A stretch of DNA of 64,000 nt from Elymus sibiricus (lineage: Eukaryota > Streptophyta > Magnoliopsida > Poales > Poaceae). The stretch covers positions 397,881,630 through 397,945,629 of the forward strand of contig CM077668.1 of NCBI GenBank assembly GCA_039707655.1, in the 5' to 3' direction. Below, piece by piece: positions 11,808 to 22,324 of this stretch. The position numbers were made by a program, and so were the translations under genes. The stretch's first letter is position 1; the number at the start of each line of letters is the position of its first letter. The notes beneath the pieces were generated by a model, which was not told where the DNA came from, did no database searches, and saw only the letters and a program-made list of their open reading frames with translations.

Positions 11808-13283
11808 ATCAATCCATTAGGAGAATCACGCAACAACTCGTTAGCAGCACCTGCCCACAAAATAACAAATCCTTGCACCCAACGCGAACAAGGGGTTGTC
11901 AATCCCTTGGCGGTTATTTGCAAGATTAAATTATATGGTGATAGATAGATTGATTGAACAAAAATATAAAATAAAATAAATAAAGTAAAATTGCAGCAAG
12001 GTATTTTTAGGATTTTTAATATATGATAAAGGTAGACCCAGGGGCCATAGTTTTCACTAGAGGCTCCTGTCTTGAAAATAGCATACGGTGGGTAAACAAA
12101 TTACTGTTCGGCAATTGATAGAAAAGCAAATAATCATGACGATATCCAAGGCAATGATCATGTATATAGGCATCATGTCCGAGACAAGTAGACCGAAACG
12201 ATTCTGCATCTACTACTATTACTCCACACATCGACCGCTATCCAGCATGCATCTAGAGTATTAAGTTCATAAAGAACGGAGTAACGCCTTAAGCAAGATG
12301 ACATGATGTAAACAAAGTAAACTCACGCATGAATAAACCCCATCTTTTTATCCTTAATAGCAACGATACAATATGTGTCATGTCCCCTACTGCCATTGGG
12401 ATTGAGCACCGCAAGATCGAACCCATTACAAAGCACCTCTCACATTGCAAGATAAATCAATCTAGTTGGCCAAAACAAATCAATAGATCGGAGAGAAATA
12501 CGAAGTTATAACAATCATGCATAAAAGAGTTCAGAGAAAACTCAAATAATATTCATGGATAATCTGATCATAAACTCACAATTCATCGGATCCCAACAAA
12601 CACATCGCAAAAAGTGATTACATCGGATAGAACTCCAAGAACATCGAGGAGATCATTGTATTGAAGATCAAATAGAGAGAAAAAGCCATCTAGCTACTAA
12701 CTATGGACCCGTAGGTCTGTGGTAAACTACTCACGCATCATCGGAAGGGCAGCAAGGTTGATGTAGAGCCCCTCCGTGATCGAATCTCCCTCCGGCAGAG
12801 TGCCGGAAAAGGCCTCCAGATGGGATCTCTCGAGAACAGGGATTTGCGGCGGCGGAAAAAGTATTTCGTGGACTCCTCTGTTGGTTTCCTGATTTTAGAG
12901 AATTTATAGAGGCGGAGTTAGGTCAAACGGAGCCACGTGGGCCCTACAAGCCACCAGGGCGAGCCCTACCCCCCTGGGCGCGCCCTGGTGCCTCGTGGGC
13001 CACTGCTCCATCTTGTCGTCCCTTCCCGAAGCTTCCAGGGTCTCTTATGTCTAGAAAAAAATCTCCAAAAAGTTTCGTAGCATTTGGACTTCGTTTGGTA
13101 CTGATATTCTGAAAAACCAAAAACAGGCAAAAAACAGCAATTGGCACTGGGCACTAAGTTAATAGGTTAGTCCCAAAAAATGATATATAATTACTTGTAA
13201 GTGTATATAAAACATTCAAGATTGATACTATAATAGCATGGAACAATAAAAAAGTATAGATACGTTGGAGACGTATCATAGGC

Positions 13284-14272
13284 CAAGTTGGCCGTAAGCT
13301 AATAATGTTCATGTCACCTTTCATATGCATGAGACGAGGCACACAATCCTTCGGCAGTTTCTGTTGAAGAACATCATAATAACATACTTAGCAATGTAGT
13401 TTAGCTTAAAAAGAATGTATGCAAAAGATGCATTGATGACATAATAGAAAAAAAATCTTACCATCGTATCTCGATGGATGTTACCGTAGCTCAACACGTG
13501 CACTAGTGGCACGTATTGACCATAATTTGGAGAAATATCATAATTCGTCTTGAAAGTCTCAACATCATTAATCCATGAGACAAGATGATTTATCTCCTCG
13601 CAAGTTAGTTCAGAGCCATAACTGTAGTAGGTTTTGTCTACTACGTTCTGTACATTTCTTGAAGAATGTAAATAAGCTGTCAATGAAAATAAGCTGTCAA
13701 CTATTTTTAAATAAACAATATAAATTACTTAATAAATATGTTTGACAAACTCACATAGAGGTAGAACTGGAAGTGTATCCACATCGACCCAAATGTCTAT
13801 ATTATCTTCAATTTCATCTTCAGGACGAATATCGAAGGTGACATGCATATCCTCCTGGAATCCATATGCCTTGCATAGTGGTCTCCAATTTGAGCAACCA
13901 AAATGGGAGTGGTTCACTGCATTGTACAGCTTAACGGCAAAAGCGTAACCATGTTGGGTCCTGAGGTGAACTCTCTTCGTCTCCATATTCTCACGATCTT
14001 CGAAATCCAGCTTATCCAAGACATAAGGTCTTGCATGGCAGGGGATGCACTAGTCGAATTGTAAAAAATGGAAATTACACGTTGAAGCAAAAAAGCAGAA
14101 GTCATGCTTAATTACGAAAAAAAGACTTGTTGTTGTGACGTACCATAAAAACATCGAAGGTCTCGTCGAGCTTGATGGTGAAGCGTCTACCGTCTTCCAG
14201 GTGAGGCCTGTCGCACATACCCCGGTCGTCGGAGTGGTACTCGCACTCAGGGATCCTATTGTCGTCAGACAT
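13284..14272 (-). pseudogene. B3-like two-domain protein gene, exons 1-3 and first part of exon 4
   Basis: A gene model can be read on the minus strand: exon 1 14272-14144 (43 codons, donor GTACGT), exon 2 14049-13755 (donor GTGAGT), exon 3 13676-13462 (donor GTAAGA), exon 4 13360-13284, continuing at 1789-1579. Phases agree throughout (129+295+215+288 nt), giving 308 aa. Exons 1-2 resemble a plant B3 DNA-binding domain: a basic FTIKLDETFDVFM start, strands, then NWRPLCKAYGFQEDMHVTF, which recalls the W..F....L..GD.V.F end of B3. Exons 3-4 give a second B3-like unit. It lies just inside a CACTA end and may be carried by that transposon; a host gene captured by it is the alternative. It is broken by the Athila-type insertion. 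B3 membership is pattern judgement, not a search result. Confidence 0.7.
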
Positions 14273-14394
14273 TTCCTATATTCATAATTCAAAGATTAAA
14301 AATCGATCGACGGCAATTACCAGGAAACTCAACACACATATCACTATTTAGCACGGGTTGACTTTCGGTCCGTCGAGTCTTCCTTGCTAAACTC

Positions 14395-14712
14395 TCATCT
14401 CACGTGGTGTATATGGTGGGCACTTCCTCTCTGATATTGCGACCGTCGGTGATGGTCGCTCCTCCCTTCATTCCCGAGTGCATTACACCAAAATGTCTAG
14501 CACACGGGAACGAAGGAGAAGCGACCCCCACGACAACAGTCGGGATTCTTCCTCTCATCTCACGTGGTGTATATGGTGGGCACTCCCTCACTGATATTTC
14601 GACCATCGGTGATGGTCGCTCTTCTCTTCCTTCCCGTGCATTACCAAAAGGTCTATCACGAGAAAGAAGAGGAAGAGCGACCCCCACGACAACAGTCGGG
14701 ATTCTTCTCTCT
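14395..14712. repeat. Two-unit tandem repeat of about 160 bp in the CACTA interior
   Basis: The stretch from CTCATCTCACGTGGTG through CGACAACAGTCGGGATTCTTC occurs at about 14395-14554 and again at 14555-14712 with small differences. It lies upstream of the B3-like gene start at 14272, so it could sit in its leader or promoter. Confidence 0.75.
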
Positions 14713-15102
14713 CATATATGGAGCAAGGAGCCCCAACAGACTGAAAGTCAACCCGTTACATATATAGAGCAATGACATAAAAAATGGCCTATGTTCTGCC
14801 GGAATGTCGATTAATTCCCGTTCCGACAAATCACGGGCACTCGATATTTCCTATTTTATAGCATAAGTCATGCCAAAATCCATGACAAATTTCAGCATGA
14901 CCTTTGCTAAAAACAAGACATATCGAGCGCCTGAAATTTGCCGAAACAGAAATGAATCAACATTCCGGCAAAACATAGGCCACTCGGAGTTTCCCTGCAA
15001 ACAATAAAAGCCAAGATAGCACTTGGGCAAGCACATACACATGCTAGTACTACACAGCACTACTCCACATATCACATGTCCAAATAGATCATCTTTACTC
15101 AC

Positions 15103-15178
15103 TAGACGGCTGTCGAGGATGCGGGTGTTGTCGGTGATCTTCTGGGTGTCGTCGAGCAGCTCGTCGGTGTGATCTACC
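15103..15178 (-). other. Possible small coding exon in the CACTA interior
   Basis: On the minus strand a GTGCAG acceptor precedes 76 nt coding for a hydrophilic segment with DELLDDTQKITDNTRILDSR, ended by a GTGAGT donor. It may be an exon of a CACTA-encoded protein. No partner exon is assigned. Confidence 0.35.
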
Positions 15179-15583
15179 CTGCACCACATGAGTCACACAT
15201 GAGCATGTAAACACTATTTTCATTTCTTCACATTTTCATTTTCATTTCTTCACATGTTCAAACAGAGTGAAGTTCCTTACATTTTCATTTCAAAAAAAAT
15301 CCTAGCTTCACATTTTCAAAAAAATACAAGCCTCACAGTTTTATTTCATAAAAAATACAAGCCTCACATAAACCCTAAAACCTAGAACTTGCATATGAGA
15401 ATATCCAATTTGATTCTTAATAAACCCTAAAATTTCTACTATTTACAATTTCATTCCTAAGCCCTAGGAAAATGCCCTAATTTTTTTACCTACTGTCTAC
15501 TTCTTGAAACCTAGAAAAGTTCTACCAAAAAAATTTAGTAAACTACAAACTATAAAATAGAAAATGCATAAGCAATAAAACGA

Positions 15584-15945
15584 TTTGAGGGAGGCAGGAG
15601 GGAGGCAGGAGGGAGGGAGGGGGAGGTAGAATGGAGAATGCAGGAGGGAGGGGGAGGGAGGCAGGATGGAGGGAGGAGGGAGGGAGGGAGGAGAGGGCGT
15701 CCAGAGGAGAGGAGGACGGCGGCCGGCGAGAGGAGTGCGGCGAGAGGAGGAGGGAGGGAGGGAGGCAGGGAGGGAGGAGAGGAGGACGTTGGTCGGCGAG
15801 AGAAGGGAGGAGAGAGGAGGGCGGGGAGAGGAGGAGGGAGGGAGCTACCTCGGGGCAACGGCGGGCGACGGCGGCGGCAGAGAGAGCGGGCGACGGCGGC
15901 GACAGAGAGAGTGTGAGGGCAGAGTAAGGTGGACGGGCCGCGGAG
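15584..15945 (+). repeat. GGGAGG/GAGGAG purine-rich tract
   Basis: Dense GGGAGG, GGCAGG and GAGGAG words over about 360 bp, with several windows containing four or more G3 runs on the plus strand. Open frames in all phases are Gly/Arg/Glu or Ser/Pro/Leu low complexity. Confidence 0.85.
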
Positions 15946-16052
15946 GAAGACGATAAGGCTGGTTTAGCAGTAGCGCGGGTCACGGGCCAGCGCTACTGCT
16001 AAGCCCATTAGCTGTAGCGTGGGCCACGCATACAGCGCTACTGCTAAGCCAG

Positions 16053-16070
16053 CCCCCCCCCCCCCCCCCC
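16053..16070 (+). repeat. Homopolymer of 18 C
   Basis: An uninterrupted C run between subterminal CACTA repeats. Length may be uncertain if it came from an assembly. Confidence 0.9.
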
Positions 16071-16339
16071 GATGCCCACTGTGCCCCCCGGGGCTAACTA
16101 TAGTAGCAGCGCAGGCCACGAATCCGGCGCTACTGCTATAGCATTAGTGGTAGCGCGGGTCCAGCCAGGCGCGCTGCTACTACGGCTAACCCCGGGGGCA
16201 CTCTGGGCCCCATTTAACAGTAGCGCTGGTCTTCTTAGCCCGCGCTGCTGGTACGGTTTACCTGCATCGAGGTTTCCAGAGGCTCGCTACTGCTAAGTAT
16301 TAGCAGCGCGTCCATTTTAACCCGCGCTACTGCTAAGAA

Positions 16340-16367
16340 TCTACCTATAGGCTTTTCCCTAGTAGTG
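16340..16367 (-). repeat. CACTA terminal inverted repeat
   Basis: The element strand reads CACTACTAGGGAAAAGCC followed by TATAGG. This edge is also the left breakpoint of the 11.8-kb tandem duplication. Confidence 0.8.
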
Positions 16368-16631
16368 TTGGCTCTCCATCAACATGTCCTCAAGTGTGCC
16401 CACATGTATTTTTTTAAGATTGAGAGAGGATAGATCCATTAAATAGAGTGGAACTTTAAGAGGTGAGAATTTGAGCATACACAAGTCAAAAAAAAACTAT
16501 ATTCCCCTGATTAAGTAATGAAGTTCTTTTCCCACAAAATACTACACGAGCAAATGTCGTAAAAAGCGAGCCAACAAATAAATCGAAAGGCTTCAAATAT
16601 GCAAAAGTGGAAGAAAAGCTATCATCTACAA

Positions 16632-17186
16632 CTACTTCAACGCAGGGAACTCGTTGATGTCGTATAGGCTCGGTGGCGGCGGAGGAGCCTGCTCGGGACA
16701 CGGCGGTGCCTCGACACCTTGTGCAGGGGCGGCCTCGCTCACCGACATGCTGGGTTGCTGCCTCTTTGACGCTCCGTTGCTGCAAAATCTACCCGACATG
16801 CCAGGTTGCTGCTTCCTCGATGCTCCGTTGTTGCAATAATATCCACCTCGCTTTGCTCCGTGCTACACCTTGTTGCCACCAGCCGAAGCAACTGCACTTT
16901 TAGCATCACCGGAGGCTCCATTGTTCGCCTCCGCCTCCGCCTTGGCCCTGGCCCTCGCAATTCTCTCGAGCTGTTGCTTCCTGACTATGTAATCGTGTGC
17001 AGAAGGGTAGGCGTTGCCGAACAGATCCTTGGTAAGATTGGTAGCCGGCGCCGCCTTCTTGTGCCTGCTGGCCACTGCCGCCTCTTCTCTGGCATTGGAG
17101 TTGTCGAAGCCGGCCATGAGTTTTCCGCCGGGACCGTTGCCGTCGAGGAACGCGGAGTGGTTGGCGCTTGGCTTCAACCCCGCCAT
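16632..17186 (-). pseudogene. Small unknown grass protein gene, copy 1, with an internal stop
   Basis: ATG at 17186, stop at 16632-16634: a 184-codon frame broken at 16863-16865 by TAG where the duplicate (28442-29050) has CAG. The predicted protein is hydrophilic, with LTKDLFGNAYPSA, then a charged helix RKQQLERIARARAKAEA, two copies of a CxNGASxxQQPxMS unit, a proline-rich stretch and a SLYDINEFPAL end. I do not recognise the family. Copy 1 keeps the original N-terminus that copy 2 has lost. Confidence 0.55.
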
Positions 17187-17495
17187 TGTCGGGTGAGCAA
17201 AGCCTTGCCTGGTCGACCGACGAGATCGAGCGATGCCCTGCTCATTGCTTACACGCTTCTAGTTCTGGTGGTGTGCGATATGATTAGTGGACTTGGATTG
17301 GAAGCTGCAAAGCAGGCGTGTGTATGTATATGTGGAAAAGCATTGGCATGCTCGTACAGTCCGAGGCGGAGTCGTCACCCGAGTATGGGGGCTGCTAGTC
17401 GCTGCTTCGCTGCGGAAGCAGCGGCGCCCGGCTTCGCAAACAGGAGCCGCACCCCCTTGTCGGCGGAGCTGGGCGCACGGCAGCGCGGCGATGGG

Positions 17496-18118
17496 CCATT
17501 GCAGCGCCAACACCGGCGTGGCGGTGCTCCAATGCAGCGTCGGCGGCCCGTCGCAGCTCCGGCCATGCGCCATTGCAGCGCCAACACCGGCACGCGGTGC
17601 TCCAATGCAGCACCGGCGGCCCGTCGCAGCTCCGCCATGCTTCATTGCAGCCGCGACACCGGCACGCGGTGCTCCAACGCAACCCCGGCGGCCACTGGCT
17701 AAGCTCCATTGCAACACTGGACGGCCTCGACGGAGCTTCATTGCAACACCGGCGGCCCCCGGCGAAGCTCCATCGGTGGTGACGGGTGTTGTGACGCAGC
17801 GCATGGCGACGAGGACGAAAGCTGAGATGCAGCGCCGACGCCCCATGGCGGATGCTGCGATGCAGCATTGGCGGCGATGGGTGCTACGATGCAGCGCGAC
17901 GGCCATGGCAGAAGCTCCCCGACGGAGTGTGCGACGACGGCGGCGAGAGCTGCGATGCAGCGCGGGATGCTGCGATGCAACTCCGGTGGCCCGCGTTGGC
18001 GGCGATGGGTGCTACGATGCAGCACGGCGGCCATGGCGGAAGCTTCCCGACGGAGTGCGCGGCGAGCCGGCGACGACGGCAAAAGCTGCGATGTAGCGCG
18101 GGATGCTGCCATGCAGCG
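17496..18118. repeat. GC-rich minisatellites (about 75 bp and 128 bp units)
   Basis: About four degraded units starting CATTGCAGC..CAACACCGGC at 17496-17760, then two units of about 128 bp beginning GGCGGCGATGGGTGCTACG at about 17870 and 17999. Open frames exist in several phases on both strands because the units are GC-rich and short of stops; none looks like a real protein. Confidence 0.75.
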
Positions 18119-18779
18119 CTGGCGGCCCACAGCGTTGCCGACGGCAGGTGTGCGACCCAGCGCGGCGGCCATGGCGTTAGCTGCGAGGCGGCCATGGCGA
18201 AAGATGCGCAACGCAGTCGGCAGGAAAGAAAAATGTTCGGAGATGTGCCTTCCGTGTGGATAAGACGGAGAAGGGGAGCAGTGCCTGGGGCCAGCCAGGA
18301 ACGCGTGTCGATCGCTGGAGGAGGCTTGCGTCTCGTTGTTTTCAGCCGGTTTAATACAAACCTTTTCCCCCGAGTATAGATCCTTTCCGGGAAAACCTTC
18401 TAAATCAGCCGGATGATTTCTTATCTTCGTCAGCCGCGTCCCGTGCCGTCTGATTGACGCAATCATGTGGCGCGCTGTGCCTTTGTTTCCCGACGCGAAG
18501 GTAGCCACCTTTCCTAAGTTCGTGACCTGTAGTAGCGATCCCGTGACTCATCTTTTTTTTTTGAAGTTTTGTTTTTTTGTTGACAATCCTTCTTACACGC
18601 ATACAGCACAGGCTGCGTTTTTGCTATGTAGCTATGTTGCGATGGCACAAATAATTTTAAAGGAAAAGCACATAGCAACCACTAGAACACCATTATTTGA
18701 ACCTGGTCGTGGGAGTTGGTTTGATCTGGTACTAGCAAGCTCATGGAGTCAAGGTTGCTTTGGATATAGCGCCCTTGAC

Positions 18780-19760
18780 GCCGCTGTAGCTGCCGCCGCC
18801 TTTCACGCATGCCGTCGCAGCATCACGAAGCAGCCGGGTCGCCATCGCTGTGGCCGTCGAAGCACACCATCGCACCATCACCGAAGCAACCATGCCCATC
18901 CTCACACACTACCCCGTCCGTCAAACACGCCGCTGCAGCAACGTCGAAGCAGCCGCACATCCGTCGTAGGATCACTGCAGTTGTCGAAGCTCGATGTTGC
19001 AGCATCACCATGTCTGTTTGAAGCACGCCGACGCAACATCGCCATGGCCGTCGAAGCATCTCGTCGCAACATCGTCATGGCCATCGAAGCATGCCATTGC
19101 AGCATCGTCATGGCCGTCGAAGCAATGTCGTCACAGCACCATCGCGGCCGTTGAAGCACGGCAGGGGCTTTCGAAGCATGTCGTCGTGCCACCGCCGTAG
19201 CCGCTTCAGCACGCCTCGTGGCATCACGACGACTGTCAAAGCATGCCGTCGCGGCATCGTCACAGCCATCGAAGCACACCATGGGTGTTCGAAGCATGTC
19301 GTTATGCCAACGCCGTGACCGACGCAGCATCGTCGCAGCCATCGAAGCACACCATGGGTGTTCGAAGCATGTCGTTATGCCAACACCGTGGCCGTCGAAG
19401 CACGCCGACACAACATCTTCGCCGTCGTCCAAGCATGCCGCCCCAACATCCTCGAAGTAACCGGGATGCCGACGCAGCATAGCCGCGGCCATCGAAGCAC
19501 ACCACGGGTGGCCGTCGCAGCACGCCGATGCAGCATCGTCGTCGCGGTCGTCCAAGCATGCCGCCCCAACATCCTCGAAGCAGCCAGGATGCCGACGCAG
19601 CATCGTCGCGGCCATCGAAGCACACCACAGGCGTTCAAAGCATGTCGCAGTGCCATCGTCGGGGCGTCGCCGCATGTCTCATAGCATCGCCGCAACCGTT
19701 GAAGCAGTCGGGTGTCACAAAACCCGCCATCCAGTGTCGCAGCACTGCCACCTGGCCTCA
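18780..19760. repeat. Degenerate GCAGCATCGTCG/CGAAGCACACC repeat block 1
   Basis: Short words GCAGCATCG, CATCGAAGCA and CCGTCGAAGCA recur every 20-30 bp, with a clear 73-bp higher unit at about 19277 and 19350 (CACCATGGGTGTTCGAAGCA). Long cysteine- or serine-rich frames on both strands are artefacts of composition. Its second copy lies at 30370-31235. Confidence 0.7.
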
Positions 19761-20279
19761 CAGTGACGCTCGTAGCAGCCGGATCATCCTCAAAGTATCA
19801 TCGTCTTGGCTTACAGTTCGTCAGCCCTCATATGCAGCGGTCACTCCGCTGCTGGTCTTTGAAGCAGCCCTTGTCGCTAGCGCGGGCGGCTATCATTTCA
19901 CTTGCTAGTTTCAAAGTTGCACGCTATTGCATGCCACTACATGCCGGAGACGCTAGTACGCGAGCACGAAACTATGAGAAATGCGAACACGCGAGCAGTT
20001 GTGAAAGGTGAAAGCAAAAAACGAATTGTTTTTCCATCTAACGGTCATGATTATACCAAACGAGCGGCTGGGGAGGCGGCTTATCCCCGCGCGGGATCAG
20101 CCGGATGATCGGTAGCACTCGCCTCGTTGGCGGCCGCTAGGCGCCATCCGGATGCCATGCGGCGACAAAACATCTGCCTAGTCAGCCGTTGGATCCGTGC
20201 AATCGTAGCCATCCGTTCGAGCTCCCACGCCCACGAGTCCATGACTCAGTCATCATCTTCTGCTAACTGTGTTTGTTCA

Positions 20280-21430
20280 CAACAAACAGCGGCCGCCACA
20301 TGCAGCTCTCACACGACACGACAGCATCCCCGGCGGCACCACATGGGAGCTCCGTCAGAGCGTCGCCGGAGTGTCGCCGCACGGTTTGCAGCATTGGCTT
20401 TTCAGCACGCCCCGGGTCTTTGCAGCATCGGCTTGAAGCACGGCGGCGCCATCGTAGCACCGCCTTGTAGCACGTCGCGGGGTCGTCGCAGCACCGCTCG
20501 CCGCACGACGTCGCCGTCACTACATCGCCGAAGCAGCTCGAGCCGTCGTCGCAGCACTAGCTCGCAGCACGGCATCGTCGTCACAATATCGCCGGAGTTG
20601 CCCGAGCCGCCGTCGCAGCACTAGTTCGCAGCACGGCGGTGTCGTCGCGGCGTCGTCGCAGCACTACCTCGTAGTACGGCGTCACCATCGCAACATCGCC
20701 GGAGCTGCCAGAGCCGCCGTCGTAGCATCCGTCACGCAGTTGAGCCGTCGTCGCATCATTGGTTCGCGGCACGGCGGCGCCGTCGCAGCAACGGCTCTCA
20801 GCACGGCCTCGGAGTAGCATCATCGCTGCCTTCACAGCAAGCGTCGCAGTATCGCCGAAGAAGTTGCACCACCGTCGTAGCAACTATTGCAGCATCGCCG
20901 GTGAAGCCGCGCCACTGTCGCAGCATTGCCGAGCAGCCGGCCCGCCGTTGCGCTCGTAGCAGCCGGCATTGCTGCAGCCGACTTGCCGCCATCGCAGCAG
21001 CAGCGTCACAGCCACTTAGCCGTCGCAGTATCCATCACAACATCGCCGGAGAAGCCGCACCACCGTCGCAATATCGCCAAGCAGTCGGGCTACCGTCGCG
21101 CTCGCAGCAGCCGGCTCGCCGCCATCGCAGCCAAGACACCGTCGCAACATCGCCGGAGAAGCCGTGCCACCGTCGCAGCGTCACCGAGCAGCCGCGCCAC
21201 CGTCGCGCTCGCAGCAGCATGCATTACCGCAGTGCATCAGGCCAACGTCTCTTGTCCGTCGTCGCAGCACCGCGCGGCCTGCTTGCAGGTTGTGTGGCGT
21301 CGTAGTACCGGCCACGGCGGCGACGCCTCCCCCTGGCTCGGGGCTTGCAGCAACTCGAGGGGTCCATGGAAGCACAAGATATGGCGGCGTTTTCTGTGGA
21401 GGATGGAGCGACGGGTGGCGTGACTGAGGT
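20280..21430. repeat. Degenerate CATCGCCG/GTCGCAGCA repeat block 2
   Basis: It continues the low-complexity character with CGTCGCAGCAC, CATCGCCGGAG and GCAGCCG words. Only the first 235 bp are present in the duplicate copy, because the deletion there starts at the equivalent of 20515. No gene supported. Confidence 0.65.
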
Positions 21431-21589
21431 AGGAGATGAAGATGAGAGATAGAAGCGGATGGGGATCGGGTGGAGAAGATGGATCGACGGTGCAAGAGGA
21501 TGGGGATGGGCAACCACAAGTAGATAAGGTTGGGTTGGGGTCGGGTGGATGCGTCGGGTCCACATGACACGCGTCGGACGCGGAAGGAG

Positions 21590-22202
21590 GCTGTTAATTA
21601 GTTGTGTGCATCCGGCTGCATTAGATCAATTCCCCTTTTTTTTCGTTTTTTCTTTCGGTTTTTGGGAGTTTTGATCATTTTTTCTTCTCCTTTTTATTTT
21701 ATTCTAGTTTCGAGTTTTTTGGTGGGTTCTTATCCTTTGCATCCATGTAATTGTTCGATGCAATGCACATATGAAGCCATCTGTAATCCATTCATGTACT
21801 TTTTATTTATACCCTATATTGTGTTTAAATTTGAATTTGAATTTCAAAAAGATTTTTTAACCCCCTTTCTATTTAAGCTAACGGAAATACATCAGTTTTA
21901 GAGATACACAGGGGACCCGAAATTTTGAAAAGATTTAAAATTGTGGGGGGTTGAATCAACAAGGTTTGAATCAGTATGATGTGTAGATAAAGTTGAACTG
22001 ATGTTATATGCAAAAGGCTTGAAAATTAGTTTAATGATATGATTTTTATATGGAAAAGTCGGGAGAAATAGCAACAGGATGATCAGGTCTTCAAACAGCA
22101 ATCGATTTAACCTACCACTAACAGTTTAACCGTGAACTCCTTAAAGGTACTTAGCCTAATGCTTCAGTCTGTCATTTGTCGATCAGTCGATACAAATTTC
22201 TT
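21590..22202. other. AT-rich intergenic DNA, no gene seen
   Basis: T-rich runs at 21630-21720 and AT-rich unique sequence up to the Stowaway MITE. It is the downstream flank of the methylesterase gene. Confidence 0.6.
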
Positions 22203-22276
22203 TACTCCCTCTGATCAGAATTAAGGGACGCAGCCTCTATACAATGTCGCATCCATTAATTTGGATCGAAGGGTAT
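22203..22276. mobile_element. Short Stowaway-type MITE
   Basis: The left arm TACTCCCTCTGATCAGAATT and the right arm, ending AATTTGGATCGAAGGGTATA, are imperfect inverted repeats around a short centre; TA flanks both sides. Total about 70 bp, typical of the smallest Stowaway (Tc1/mariner) MITEs. It lies about 50 bp past the methylesterase stop codon, probably in the 3' UTR. Confidence 0.7.
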
Positions 22277-22324
22277 ACTAGGTTTTGGAATGCTTGTTGT
22301 ACGGCTGGATGTGCACAACCATCC

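Larger units (their letters stand above)
1790..13278 (-). mobile_element. Athila-type Gypsy LTR retrotransposon, non-autonomous, with two nested solo LTRs
   Basis: Both ends are defined: flanking TSD TAGGC at 1785-1789 and 13279-13283; LTRs at 1790-3335 and 9844-13278 (the latter split); on the minus strand the LTR starts TGATACGTCTCC. The primer-binding site matches the 3' end of tRNA-Asp, typical of the Athila lineage. The interior has gag and an aspartic protease region but no recognisable reverse transcriptase or integrase; after the protease the sequence passes into a long non-coding 3' region. It therefore depended on enzymes from a relative. It inserted into the last exon of a B3-like gene. 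Confidence 0.9.
9844..13278 (-). repeat. 5' LTR of the Athila-type element, split by a solo LTR
   Basis: The parts 9844-9943 and 11808-13278 together match 1790-3335. A 1864-bp solo LTR plus its 5-bp duplication interrupts it. The outer edge GAGACGTATCA at 13278 is followed by TSD TAGGC. Confidence 0.92.
14273..16367 (-). mobile_element. CACTA transposon, right terminal region
   Basis: The right end at 16367, read on the minus strand, is CACTACTAGGGAAAAGCC, the typical Triticeae CACTA terminus. Over about 15950-16367 short words GCGCTACTGCTAAG and their complements recur in both orientations, as expected of subterminal transposase-binding repeats. TTG follows the end (16368-16370) as the likely 3-bp TSD. 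The other end is outside the window. The interior holds the B3-like gene, a 160-bp tandem repeat and a GGGAGG tract. No transposase is seen here. Confidence 0.8.

Noticed and set aside
14404..14775. Plus-strand frame over the 160-bp repeat
   Set aside because: The repeat unit itself creates the frame; the strand is opposite to the B3-like gene and no homology is apparent.
16806..18508. Frames of 170-300 codons on both strands in the GC-rich minisatellites (also 28969-30089)
   Set aside because: Frames are altered between the two duplicated copies by deletions, and composition is explained by the repeat words.
18465..19908. Serine/histidine- or cysteine-rich frames of 70-257 codons
   Set aside because: Products of the CATCGAAGCA/GCAGCATCG repeat; no initiation context, splice pattern or domain.
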